Source: Eremophila alpestris peregrina
Lineage: Eukaryota; Chordata; Aves; Passeriformes; Alaudidae
Length of the DNA: 64,000 bases
NCBI GenBank assembly: GCA_009792885.1
Contig: WMCF01000025.1
Span: 2,795,150-2,859,149, forward strand
Reading direction: 5' to 3'
Shown piece by piece: positions 11,701 to 24,400 of the stretch. The translations under genes and the position numbers were made by a program. Each line of letters opens with the position of its first letter. The stretch's first letter is position 1. The notes below the pieces were generated by a model that had not been told where the DNA came from, searched no databases, and worked only from the letters and a program-made list of their open reading frames with translations.

Positions 11701-14700
11701 GGATTTTGTCTCTTCAGCTCTCCTGGGAAAGGGTTCATCTCATCTAACATTAAAATGCCCAGCTCTCAACTGATGAGAGATCAAAGGAACTGTCTTCCGG
11801 AGGTGCCTCTGACTTAAGTGTCTGCCTTTATACTGATTACAGTTAAGTGAGATGAATCCTGCTTTCCATCCCTCTGGCCAGGTCTACATTGCACACCCTT
11901 GCTGGCTCAGCTGCATCACCCAGGGTTCAGCTTCGAGGCACGACCTGTGATCGGCGTGGCTCTGCCAGCGAAAGCCTTGCACGTTAGGTGTAAATGAATA
12001 TCCTTTTGTCAGAACAGCTTCTATCCCTCGTGGGAGAACAGAAAGCTGGGATAACAACTTGCAGTGACAAAAGCATGGAGGCTTCTCTGTAGTCATGCTC
12101 CATCTGGGAGTAGCTGGTTGATGAGGCCTCCTGCTGTAGCCACGCTGGCAAAGGTAATCAGGGATGGCCCTGGCTTTTCACAGTGCCCAAGTGATGCTCT
12201 GAGCCCGTCAGCAGATCCCAGCTTTCCAGCGTGAAGTCTCTGAGCAGCGGAATGCAATGTTGTCATGTTTGGGTGATTCCAGCAAAATTTATTGGCCATT
12301 TAAATAGCTATGCAAGGAGTTAAATATTTTCTCATTTTGCAGTCTCTTATGGAAGCCAACCAATTGTGCTTTGTTTTTGTGTGGCTCAGCTGCTTCCACT
12401 ATTTTGTTTTAAAAGGAATAACTGGGTTTTCTTTAGAAATGCTGGTTGAGATTCCACACCGCTCTCAAATCCCACCATGTATGCAGACTCTTCATGTTTC
12501 ATAGACCCTGGAAGTGCAAAATTTGAAAATTAACTCCTCCAAAGTTTCAGTTAATGGCTTCACTCTCTTGCAACAGGATGCCTATGTGCCCATTTGAAAC
12601 AGAGCTGGCAATGCAGTGAAATGATTCATTGGAGGCAGCATCATGTTTTGTTTGAACTGTTTACAAATAGCCTTTGCTTTTATTTATTTATTTTTTTCTG
12701 AATACATTTCTGGTTCATTTGCAACAACAACAAAAAAAAGCCCTACTTGTAATTATGCAATGGAATATTTTTTCCTCTTTTTTTCTTTTTTTTTTTTTTT
12801 TTATGTCCTGATGTTCAAGGAGTTTGCAATAAATATACTGAGACTGATCTGTAATTGCATGTAAGATTAGCCTCACAACTGTGTTTTGTAAAGTTAAGTG
12901 CCGTAAAAGAAGCTGTAGATGACATGGAGAAGGAGGGAAGATAGAGAGTAGGTGGAGGAGAAGGCTTCTTTGGCAGCTGCAGCATTGAGTGGTGGGTAGC
13001 AGCTTTAAAGCAAGACTGCTCACACCATTTTGTTTCACCTGAGTAGCAGCATGTATCATCAGACAGTGTATGATGACATTTTGTTGAAAACATGCCTAAA
13101 GAGAAACTTTTACGGCTCAGCTGTTTACCTGTTCCTGTATTCATGCCTGCAATAAAAGAGATGAAAAATAAATCACAGAGTCTGAGCAATTTGTAGCCAA
13201 ACCAGTCATTTAGGAAGCAAGGGGTGACATGCCAATTAAAGGAAACATTTGCTTCCTGGGAAAGTGGATCCACCATCATAAAAAATTACAACACAAAGAA
13301 AAAACTGAGAGATAATTTCTTCATAAAGCCCAGAGGGTTTCCTCCAGCTTAAAGTTATAGTCTAGTGTTGTATGGGGTCATTAGGTGGGGCACACTTTGC
13401 CGAATATCAGAGCCAGAAAAACACTGGCAGGATCAAGGTAGGCAAACACAAAACCTGGCAGGTTTTTGGGCTTTCATCTAGGGCTCAAAAGGCAGCAAAA
13501 ATTATTACTAGAGTGGAAGGGGTGGGGAGGAATGTTCCACACAGGGCTGAAAGACAGCAGGTTTTCTGTCAAGGAAAATTTAAAAACATATCCACCAAAA
13601 AATCCAAAACAAACAATGCCTGTTCACTGTAATTCTTTTTCAAACACACTTAAAACATTTCACTCACATTTTTGCTCTTGATTTCGCCTTTCTTTCAAAG
13701 TCTAAATGGGCAGTTGCTTCAGAATGAAACATTTCCCTTCCCTTCAAAGATCTCTACATCAGGATATTTTGACATTAACTTTCCCAGTGCACTTATGAAA
13801 TTAAATCCCAGCAATGTTCACCCCATTTTTCGAGGTTGCCAAAACTCTGTATTCAGAAGGAATCTGATCTCAACCCAATTTCTCCATCTGGATCTCCTAT
13901 TTTTATTCTCCGTGTGGGGAAATCAGAGGAGCAACAGATCAGCATTCTTCCAACTCTACTCAATTTATACTAAGAAAATTGATTATCCAGACAGCAAACC
14001 TAGTTAATTAATTCTCCTTAATAAAGATCTTTGCTAAAGAACAGTGTTCTGAGGTGCAGTGTAATGAGAAGCTGTGCACTGAAAGGTTGGTAAATACTCT
14101 TGTGGAATTCAGCTGCAATGGAGAAGGGTGAGGACTTCTGAGATGTAAATCTGAACAATCCCTTGGCTCGTTATCAGATGACTGATCTGTGAGACTGAGT
14201 GTGAAGTCATTAATTCTGTATCTCTGGGGACATGCTTTCTCAAGCAGAAAACAGACTTTGCATACAGGCACCCTTAAGCTAGGGCACGGGGACAACAAGG
14301 CAATGGTTTCAGCCTGGCTGTGGTGCAAAAATCCTGCGGCAGCAAGGGGGAACGAAGGCACCCATCAGGGTGCAGACACAGCAAGTGGAGGGAACCCCAA
14401 GCCTCATTAGAGACAATGGCCATGCCTTTGCCAAGCACAGTGAAGCCTCTGGGGCTGTCAGCACTGGGATCCCCGTGCCCAAGTGCAACTTGACCTGAAG
14501 AGCAACCCTGCAGCAAACCCAGTCAGGTCTGGTTGTGACCAGATTTGTGGGAGGATACGCCACGGAATGAGGGAATTAAAGACCAGCTATTGTCCTTTCC
14601 CAGCCACCCCAGGACAGGTTCATGGGAGCATCCCAGCTTCTGGTGTCAGATGAGGAGAACAGGCTTGCCTTTCTTGTGAGAAGCTGGAAACAGGAGCAGT

Positions 14701-15290
14701 TTAGCTGTGGCATCAGGTGTGTTTGACAACCATGACCATTACAACTACATCTCACGTGCTGCCAGTAGCACATATGGTCTGTGAGGTGTCTTCTCACCAG
14801 TCTTTAGGGTCTGTGATGGTCAGAATAGGGGAAAACAACTGCAAAAAAGAGAGCAGCAAACAAGCTACACTGTCACCTGCTGGGCAGCTTGATGGCAAAG
14901 TACTGCCTGCAATACCCTTTTTACTTTATTTTAAAATTACAAATATAAAATCGCCTCATTACATAAGCAATATGGGATTGATACTAATTATGTTATTTTT
15001 TAATGAGTATTTCTGCAGTGTGTGTGTTTGCTGGATAATACCAGTGAGTGCTCAGCTGTGCCATCAGAGTGGCATAAAAGCCACATGGATCATTATTGTT
15101 TCATGCAGTGTTTATTCAGTTCTTCAATTCAGGGATTATTCAGGGAACAAATTAACCCTCTTGCATTGTTCTTCCTCTGCAAACTCTTCTTTTATTAGCA
15201 AACTCCTCTGGAAATCCAAGAAAACCACAGCAAAAATTATTTTCTTAAAAGATATTTGGTCAGTCAGCTTAGCATCCCAGTGATTCCATC
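8701..15290. other. Intergenic, no gene seen
   Basis: The left end may be distal 3' UTR of EPB41L4B. Open frames here are short and lack family motifs or paired splice sites. A T-rich tract with an unbroken run of about 17 T lies at 12778-12802. No recognisable transposon copy is seen. Confidence 0.5.
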
Positions 15291-15382
15291 ATGTGAAGAA
15301 CTCAAATGTCTTATTTTTTAATTATTCACCTTGTTGGTCCCAAAACCAACAACAAAACATAAGACATTTGAGTTCTTCACAT
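15291..15382. repeat. Perfect 24-bp inverted repeat with nested inner stem
   Basis: The arms at 15291-15314 and 15359-15382 are exact reverse complements over 24 bp. Inside the 44-nt spacer, TTGTTGGT (15331-15338) pairs with ACCAACAA (15345-15352). The whole 92-nt unit could form a two-part hairpin. No target-site duplication or known element is recognised. Confidence 0.9.
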
Positions 15383-18300
15383 TGTTGAGGCTGAGAGCTG
15401 TGGTGCTTGTGTATGTAAGAGGCACCCATAAGAGCAGAAGCTCTGAGGTTTTGGAGGTTGCCTTGTGCCCACGTTGTGAGGCCGTGAGTGGATGTGTGAG
15501 GCTCTGGGGAGAAAGGTCAAGTGTGAGCTGCCCTCTACGTGAGTGTGCAAAATTAGGGTGGCAGAGGCATCACTTTGAGACTGGTTACTCCTCCCTCCTG
15601 CAAAGACATTTCAAACTTGTGCCCTCCAAAGCTGACTAAGTCCCACAGGACCAATCTTTGCTCAAGGAACAGAGCAAGGTCAGCAGCAGAGCTGCAGACA
15701 GTGCCTCTGGCAGTGCACGTGCTTGCTCTGAATGAGGACAGCAGTGCCCTTGTCACACCAGCTCACAGCTGCTTTGCAGCAAGGTGAGGATGGCAGCCCC
15801 TGAGAAGCACCTCTGCATGGGAAGTGCTGGAGCTGACTTAGCTCTGAAGCCCAAGAGCACTCCAATTTTTCCACATCCAGCTCAACAAGCCAAGGCTCAG
15901 TGTGGGTTCCGGACAACTTGCCCTGGCTATTGTGAGGCGCCAGGAACAGAAGGTGCCTCCTCTAATGACCTGCCTTGCAGCCCCTTAGTGCCTTTTTATG
16001 CCACCCTGCCAATTCTCCTCCCTCCTCTGCTTGGCACTCACTCACAGACTGGTTCATGGGTGTCTGCTTCCTTTACCCCTCCCACACAAACACCTCTGGC
16101 TTTGTTGACTTTCCAGTTGAAAATGTTTTGCCTTTTTGAAGGCCCTTGCCAGCTCTTGCTTTCCCTGACCCTCAGAAGTGCTCCTCCATCTGCACTTTTC
16201 TACCTTTCCCCTGAGTCTCACTCATCCCTCACCTCCCTTCTGCTGTCCTGGGTCCAGTGTCTAACAGGCACTGCAGCACAAGAGGTTTTCTTTCCAACCA
16301 GGAAACCTCCATGAGATGATCTCTCATTAGAGACCAGCTGGCCAGTGAGGGCCTGCCATCAGCCAGGGCTACAGGAGCTCCCATCCCTTCCAGTAAATAT
16401 CTGTGGGCACACTGCTCAGCCTCAGTGACTCTCCTGCCCATTCATGGCACCAGGGAAGGACACAGAGGAGTAGTGTTAAAGAGAGGATATTATCATTTGC
16501 CCTACCCTTGAAGTGAGTGATTTTACTCTCGTATTTTGGACGGTTAATCTCCATTTTATCAGTGAGGCCTTAGTGAACGGAGGCACCCCAAAGAAATGTG
16601 ACAAAAGTCACCTTCCTTTCCTAGCTCCCTCCCTCTCTTTCTCCTTCCCTCCTACTTCTTCTCCTTCCCTTCCTCCCACACTTCCTCCCTTCTTCTTTCT
16701 TTCTTCTTGCTTCTGACAGGGTATATTTGCAGCCTCTCTGTCCTCACCATAATCCTACATGGTGGCAATGACCACCAATGGCCACCAATGATCTTTTTTC
16801 CCTTTCTACCTGGTAGTTTGGGAAGGAAGTATTTTTTTAAATAATTTTTTCATTCTCTTCTTTTAGTGTATGTTAATAAATCTATCTTTATACCCTTTTA
16901 AGTCTGGGCCTGCTTTGCTTCTCCTAATCCTATCCCACAGCAGAAAAAACACTCAAACCACTGCACAAATTGGTGCATTGGCCAAGAAACAAAATTAGCG
17001 AACGTGAAACCGCTACACTGCCACTGAGGTCTTTGGCTATTCTGCTCCATATTTCTGGGCTAAACTTTGAAGCACTGAAAAGAAATGGGGGATGTGGTGG
17101 AAGAGGGAGAGGTCTCCTTTCTTCACTTTCCTTCTGCCCTTGTGGGATTTCTATCTCCCATCCTTCCACAGCACGATGATTTAGGTTCCCTCCCTGGAAA
17201 AACTGGACTTGAATCCCTGCACAGCCAGTCCTGTGGCCCATCCTTGGTGCCTTGAAACACCTTCCCACACATGAGTGGTCCCAGCACTGCTGTGCTGTGG
17301 CCTGCCCAGCCCAGCAGAGCCAGACACTGACCCTGCACTGCACCCAACAGATCCCATCACAGACTGTGGGGAGCTGAGCAATGAGTTTGGCAGAGAAGAA
17401 CGTGCCATGGTTTCAGCAGCCTGCTCTTCAGAGGTGACACATCTCCCAGCTGTGCGCATTGCCTACAAACTCAATGGCAAAAGGGCCAGATTCCACTTTC
17501 CAGGGACAACCTTCTCCTGCATGAAATCCTTGTGCAGCACTGAGGTGTCTCACTCGGTATCCAAGAGCCACCTCTGCCAATCCCAAACAGGCTCCCACCA
17601 GCCTGTTCACCCCTACTTGCACAGCCCTGGCTGCACTGTGGTCTCTGCTTGAGCAAAGCTCCTGCAGGACAGCTTTGCTTCCTTGAAAACCTTTCTGAGA
17701 ACACTGTATCCAAGCATCAGAGAGGAGCTTTAGGACATGCAGAACTTGTTCCCTGCAGCTGTGGGTCAGCTCAGGGCAGCTTCTATCTCCTTCAGTGGCC
17801 CTTGGGCATCCCTGTTTGGTTGCTGCTTTCTCCAGTGAGGACAGCCTGGAACAGCTCCTGGTCTCCTTTGTCACGTCTACTCCTAAAGTCCAATTAGTGT
17901 TGTTTATGCTCATATTGTAACTGAAAGAAAAAAAAAAGTGATGCTTCAGTAGGTCAGAGGGTGTGAAGAGATAAATGTAATTGTAATAAATGTAATTGCA
18001 GTAAATTCAATATATTGAAAGATGTTACCATTTAATTAAAAGTATATGAATTATGCATGTATCTCTTCCACAGCCTCACTGTGTGGGCTTGAGCAGTAAC
18101 TGAGTACATTCAGCTCTAGCTGCCACATGAAACCCACGGCTGCTTAATTTCTCCCTCACACACCTAACACTGCCAGCTGAACTTTTGCTAGGAGTAAACA
18201 ATGACATACCTGGGGTTTATTTGGAGTCATCTTTACCTTTCCATACTCTTGGGCATCTAAGAAGGGATATAAATCCTACCCTACCAGTTTCCCCCCCTGA

Positions 18301-20825
18301 GAGGATGGAGACTACCTTTTGGGCAAATTTTACAATATCAGGTTTAAAAACCACATTATTTAAGAATGCAAAATTGCCATGAAGGAAAGCAATTTCCCCA
18401 CACCTGTCTGCCATGGGGCTATGCAGGCAGCGGCATCCTACAGTTTTGGGCCATAAAATGTGGGGCCCATGGGCTGGCTGAGAATTCCAGCAGCCTGGCA
18501 AGGATGGGGCAGGGGAACAGGGCTTCGTGGAAAAATTGCAGCACCTGCAGCTCCCCAGAGCATCCCATGGCTGGCACTGCCACCCCCACCCTCAGGTGCT
18601 CAATGTCACCATCAGGTGCCTGGTGCTCAGCTTAGCTGTACACCCACTTAGTGCATAGTATAGCAAGCTATTTCATTAATATGGAGGGGTGACTTTTTAT
18701 AAATGCTGTGCTGTTTTTCTGGGTACAGAAAATCCTCCCCATCAGGGCAGACCCGCCCTTTGCAGCTGAGTCCATCCTAGCAGACTGTGCCCAGGACTGT
18801 GCCAACAATCTTCTGCTAAAGGCTGCTACCTTGTCATACCTTTGATTATCAAAGGAGATGGAGTGAACTCTCATGAGGGAAAATATATCCCATTAGTGTT
18901 TGTGGAAATTTCAAACTGGCTATTATGAAATTAAAACAGGAAACAAAGTGATTGGGGGAGGAGGGAGACACTTCTCCCTAATCACTTAATAGAGGCCCAT
19001 ACATCTCCTCAGAGCTTGCAATAAATCGTGTCTCATTTTAACCAGATGTGCAAGTTAATGAAATTTGAATCCAAATGTTCATCTCTAGCTAATTTACTGT
19101 AGATTTGCTCCTCATTTCCATGCCTTATGGAAATAAGAGTAAAGATTTTTTTGTTGTTTTTGATTTTCATGCTTATAAAAAGCTCTGCCTTTTTTCTTCT
19201 ATGGAAATTTTGGCCTTGGTTCAGCAAGACACTCGCACATGACCAGCTCCAGGGTGAGACTGGTCCCCCTGGCCTCCCTCCAAAATAGCCAGGAAAACTC
19301 AAACAGTTTCAGCGGAAGCACTCGCCTGTGCTGTGTGCTGCGCCAAGGCTTTAAACCACAAGATATTCTTACCAGGCACATTTGATAAGCTAGGCTTGGC
19401 TGTTTTCCTGCATGCTTTTTGGCTGATGACAACAGTAATACATAGCAAAGGCATGAAGCTGCAGCCTGCTCTGAAAAAGATAGCAGAGTTATTTTCTCCT
19501 CTGTGCCTGGCATGATCAAGGCTTCACAAATCCTCAGGGCTGGGCTTTGCCCCTTTGGCTTGCAGTGGCTCAGGAAGTGCACAAACCTCATCTGCTGTGC
19601 CAGGGTGGAGGGCAGGATGTGGGGCAGAATCCTGGGGAAGAGGTTTGTCAAGCACCACGGGGAAGGACAGCTCAGCTAGAAGACAAAAGGAGCCAAGTGC
19701 TGTGGCCAGGCCTAGGGATGGAGGGATGGATGGGGAAGTTGGGTGTCTTCAGGGACCAGGCTTCAGGAGAAGGAAGAGCCAAAAGCAGCCAAAGCCCAAA
19801 GGAGATTGTTTTCATGTTGACCTTTTGCTAGGGTGTGCTATGGGGTGCATGCCCTGTTCTCTGTTCTCTGAAGGCAGACAAACTGCAGAAAGGCAGAGAA
19901 GGACTGGAAGCTGTGATGGAGCTGCTGTTTTTATTTGGTGGTGTCCCTCTCCTGGTTACATCTGTGTCTCATGTGCCAGTACCAGCCTGGGTCCACTGTG
20001 ATTTCTGGCTTTTCTAAGTTTGAGGCTGCCTGCCAGGTTACATCTGGACCTGGATACATGGCAAGAGGCTTTTAAGGATAGTCTGGGATATCTTCTTTGA
20101 GCATTAGGCAAATCAAAGTTGGATCTTCTTCAAGTGAGGAAGAGGAGACATGGAGGGAAGTCTGAGTACAGGATGTATTTCACAAACTGAATCTATGGGT
20201 TCTTCCCACTCAAACATGAGCCACATGAAAATGTATCTGTGGCTCCTGGCCTGCAGAGACTGGGGTGATCCAGTTTTCATTCCCTTTCCTCCTTGGAGCA
20301 GGAGCTATGGCACAGCAGCTATGTCTGCTTTCCAGCAAGGAAACAGTGGGGAATGCTTGAGTGGGGGGGAGTGGTTGAGAGCTGTCTTGAAATATCTTGA
20401 GGAGACCTGAGCCACTAAAATTGATCATTTCTGGGTGGCAATAGGGGAATCAAATGAAACCCTCAGCAACGGCTGAGCAAAGCCCCACAGTCAGGGCAGC
20501 CCTACTGAATGGGCTTTCCTTGCCTTTGGGCTCTTGAGAGGCAGGGAGAGGGCTCACCACTGTAAACACTCTAAAATAAAGAGAAACTGTTGGTAGCATG
20601 GGTAACCTACCATCTCAGGGGGGTGAGCTATCTCAGCTGAAAGGCTCCAGGGGCATGGAGACTGATGTAAATCCTTTTGCTGTGGGCACAAGATACATCA
20701 AGCTTGTTCAAGGTCTGAGAGGAATAAAGCATTGCCTCCACTCTGAAGAGACCCCACCACTTAAAACTGAAAGTGTTCTCACTTCTCCTTAGAAAAAGGA
20801 CATGAGGGCTGGCAAATGTTGAATA
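15383..20825. other. Intergenic, moderately GC-rich, no gene seen
   Basis: This block is richer in G+C than its surroundings and has many chance open frames on both strands. None has recognisable motifs. It holds a long polypyrimidine tract near 16.6-16.7 kb and short tandem repeats around 17970-18010. Confidence 0.45.
16625..16713 (+). repeat. Polypyrimidine (CT-rich) tract
   Basis: About 90 nt almost entirely of C and T on the + strand (CTCCCT, CTTCCT and TTCTTT motifs), with only a few purines. It ends shortly before a TGACAG acceptor-like sequence. It may be a decayed microsatellite. Confidence 0.75.
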
Positions 20826-21076
20826 ATGAGGGAGACTCCACAGCCTCTCTGGACAACCTCTTCCAGTGCAGGGTCACCTGCATAGTAAAGAAGTTCTTTT
20901 ATTCAGGGGGAACTTCCTGTGCATCAGCTTCTGCCCATTGCTTCTTGTCCTATTGCTTTGCACCACCTGGAAGAGCCTGGGTCCATCCTCTTGGCACCCT
21001 CCCTTTAGATATTCACAGACATTAACGAGGTTCCCTGTCAGTTATCTTTTCTCCTGGCTAAACCACAAGACCCAGA
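20826..21076 (-). mobile_element. CR1 LINE fragment
   Basis: The + strand matches, with decay, the reverse complement of the CR1 3' region as I remember it. Recognisable pieces are GGAGACTCCACAGCCTCTCT, CTTCCAGTGCAGGGTCACC, AACTTCCTGTGCATCAG, CCATCCTCTTGGCACCCTCC and TTTAGATATTCACAGACATT. This makes the element itself minus-strand. It has no intact coding sequence and is 5'-truncated, as usual for CR1. Confidence 0.85.
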
Positions 21077-21446
21077 ACAGAGTTAGTGAGAAGGCAGTAA
21101 GTCCTTGCTATAGCTTGAGTAGTTTCCTTACACTGTGAAGGCTGATGTGATGGTGGTGATGGGATTTTTGATCTTAAAATCCATTCTAATTCAAAAGTGG
21201 TGTTTGAGGAAATGTGTTTGTTACTGACACCAAGGCCTCTCTGTTTCTGCACTGGTTTATGTCCCAGCCAGACCATAGACAGGTTAGAGGAGAAAGAATG
21301 TCAGCTGATGCTCATTACTGTAGTGCCACAGCTCATTTCTTACCACCTTCTATAAAAAAGAAAAGAAAAAAAACCCTAATCTGCTTTTTTTTTTTTTTTA
21401 CAAATTGTCAAAAAAACCCATTCTTCCTGTTTTGCTTGGCTTTGGG

Positions 21447-21480
21447 TTTTTTTTTTTTGTTTTGTTTTGTTTTGTTTTTG
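21447..21480 (+). repeat. T-rich simple repeat with TTTTG units
   Basis: A T run followed by about four TTTTG units. Another T run lies just upstream near 21385-21400. Confidence 0.8.
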
Positions 21481-24400
21481 TGCAAGCCCAGAAGTATTTA
21501 TTGCCTCTAAACATGCACTCAGAGAAAGGGAAGAAATGTGCTGGTGGAATGGCTGTCCTGCTGTGATCTGTGACAGTTTCAGGCATCCTGGAGGAAGGGT
21601 GAAGTGAGCTGAGGGCATCCTGTCCTGGCCAGCAAGGAGAGAAACAAGGCTGCTGATACACACTGGATGACAACTGCCTGCCTCTGGGTGGTTTAACTCA
21701 AGCAAGTTCACAAATATGGACCATGGTAAGCTTAAAGTCACCAGCACAAGGCTGAAGGACAGAGCTACAGCTGGACCGCAGACACAGTCCCCAGGAGATG
21801 AACAAGAAGAATGGGCATCTTGAACACACAGACAGGTCAAATCTTTTCACCAAGCCAGGATTCTTTCATCTTGTCTTCTCCATGCACTTGGAAACGACTA
21901 TAATAAAATAAAAGTGGGACCAGGAAAAACAGGTGGAAGAAAAGAGATTAATTTAGGAGAAACAATCTTTTTTAAGGGCATTTAGACGATTCAGAGTACC
22001 AACTGGCTGAACCCAAATGATTTAATACTTTTTTTTTTTCTCAGCATCATCTGATCAGGTCATGTGTAGCATTTCATTTGGCACTGGTAAAAAAAGAATA
22101 CACATTCTAACAAGCTCATATTTTGTTCTGAAAATCAGCACCACAAACAGCTCTCGGTTTGTAGTTCTGTTCCTTTTGAGTCCATTATAAGCATGATAAA
22201 TGGTGCACAGCCATTTGTGTGAACCTTGACAGGGGAGGGGGGTGACTCACAGCAATTTTATGCCACAATGCCATATCACAGCAACAGAATTGCATGAGTA
22301 ATCTCACATCTTGCCTTCAGGCAGCTTACTGGCTTATCTCACAGATCTCACTGCAACAAAATGTCAATGTTTTAATACCTTTGACATTTCTTTAGGTTCA
22401 AGAGATAATAATGAATCTTTCTTGGTTACTTACTAAGAGGAGATTATATCAGCAAAAGCAGCTAATTCTTCTTATCTGGAAATAATCTCTCTTTTTTTCA
22501 CTAAATGTAAGAGTAGCAGGCATTCAGTAAGAGCCTTTTAATTAACTAAAGTCATCAAACAGCCCTCAAATAGATTTAGTTTCAAGCAGTGACTAAATAG
22601 ATTTAATGCCTAGGAACCATCCAAGCACCTCAGGTGGATCCTGCCTTTTCTGTTCCTCCAGACATGCACACCCAAGGAAAGGCTGCCTGTAATGCACAAG
22701 GCAGAACACGGCAGTGCTCAAGGCTTGGTAAGCAAGACTTACCACAGCTGATGCCTGCTGCCATAAGCTGGCACAGCTCTAGTCAGCTTGTGGCCTGCTC
22801 AGACACCTTCTAAGGAACAGGGACAAATAGAGCCTAGTGGAAATTAGCGTATTTCACCAAGTTTCTGAAGGGTGAAGGTAGAGGAATAAGCTGCCAAGGA
22901 AAGCAACATGATGCCTGTGATTTAGACCTGCTTGGAAAAGCTGATGTGAAGTTTACATTATAAATAGCTATGGTGATGCAGATGCTCATTACTTGTAAAA
23001 AGGTAGATGCTGCTCTGAACCCAAACAGATCAAAATACACAAAATACACATACCTAATATTTTTAATGAAGGGAGATCTTGATCTTTGAAGAGCCCTGTC
23101 AGGCAGAAATCTCATATGGTAGTTGCCATTCAGCATATGTTCTCTGGCTCAGACAGGGCTTCTACACCAGGGCTGTACAGATGGGTGCTTGCATGGGGAT
23201 TTTCTACCTTATCAAGCAGATGCTTGGTAGGTGCATTACGCAGCTCCTTCACCATTTTCAGTTCAGGCAAGGAGATGTTCAATGACTTTCAATGCCATGA
23301 GAGAGGAAGATGCACCTTGAAACTGCACTGCTCAAGACATCATAAAGAACATGGGGCATTTTCAAATTTATTTTCAGGTTTTGCAAAACAAAGAAAGCCT
23401 TATTGCAGAAGCTGTCTAGCCAAGTTCCAGGGACAAAACAACGGAGCTGAGCTAGCACACAGCTGTGCTATAAACCAGAGGTCACACTGAGCTGATGTAT
23501 GTGATATATTGTGATATATGCTCCTTCTGGATCTTCCAGTTTAGTCAGAATCAATTTGAAATGAAGAAGGATTCACAGAAAAGGCATTTTCTGAAAATCT
23601 GAGGAGTGCAAAGCAATAGGAGCATGACAAGCAAAGGACCCTGCAGCATCTTGGGGTCTAGCAAGATCAACAGGATACATCCTCAGGTTCACCACAGCTG
23701 TACCACTGAACAGCTTCTCAGCTTGTAAGAAATGCTTCACACTGGCAAAGCTCTGTCAGATGGTGATATTTTCCCTGCCCAGGATTAGGTTCTTTGCTAG
23801 CTGGCTTAGCACTGCGTGGGAGGCTCAGTGAGGTTTCACGCATGTCCCATATGCTGCTCTTCCTCTCTAACCACTCAGGTCTGCAAATCTGCCTGAAAAC
23901 AAAATGAACAGCAACCCTTGTCCTGCTAAGGACTGCCTGTTTCCATTCAAATGCCATGTTGCTGTGTGAACCATTCCTGCTGCGGCTGCTTTGTGAAAGT
24001 TTCTCTTGTCCTAATTATTTTTCTTCTATTCTTCATCATTGTGAGCTAAATAGTTAACAGCTGTCTTAAAAGAGAAGAAGGGATTCCCACAGCAGGCAGG
24101 ACTTAGAGCTCCTAAATTATGAGAGAGGAGCATTGGCAGCACTCTGTAGCTCCTGAAGTGTCATCTTGCCTTTCTGGTGCTCACTTACAAGCTTTGCTGA
24201 ATATCAGTGCATCGTACTACTTTGTCTGTTTTGCCTTCTGCAAAGTAGGTAGGCTTCTTTTAATGTGGTTTACTTCCAAATGCACAAAAAATCCCCCCAA
24301 AAACAAAAGAAAAAAAAAAAGAAACTGTGTTTTCTGCATGAGCTGGCATTGTTTTCTACTGCATCTTCTGAGGTATCAGGAAATATGTGAGAAGAAAAAT

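Noticed and set aside
12815..13279. 154-codon open frame on the minus strand
   Set aside because: It ends in a poly-Lys stretch from a T run and has no recognisable motif. Treated as chance.
15784..16314. 176-codon open frame on the + strand
   Set aside because: Ser/Pro/Leu-rich translation of a CT-rich stretch; no family motif and competing open frames on the other strand. Composition explains it.
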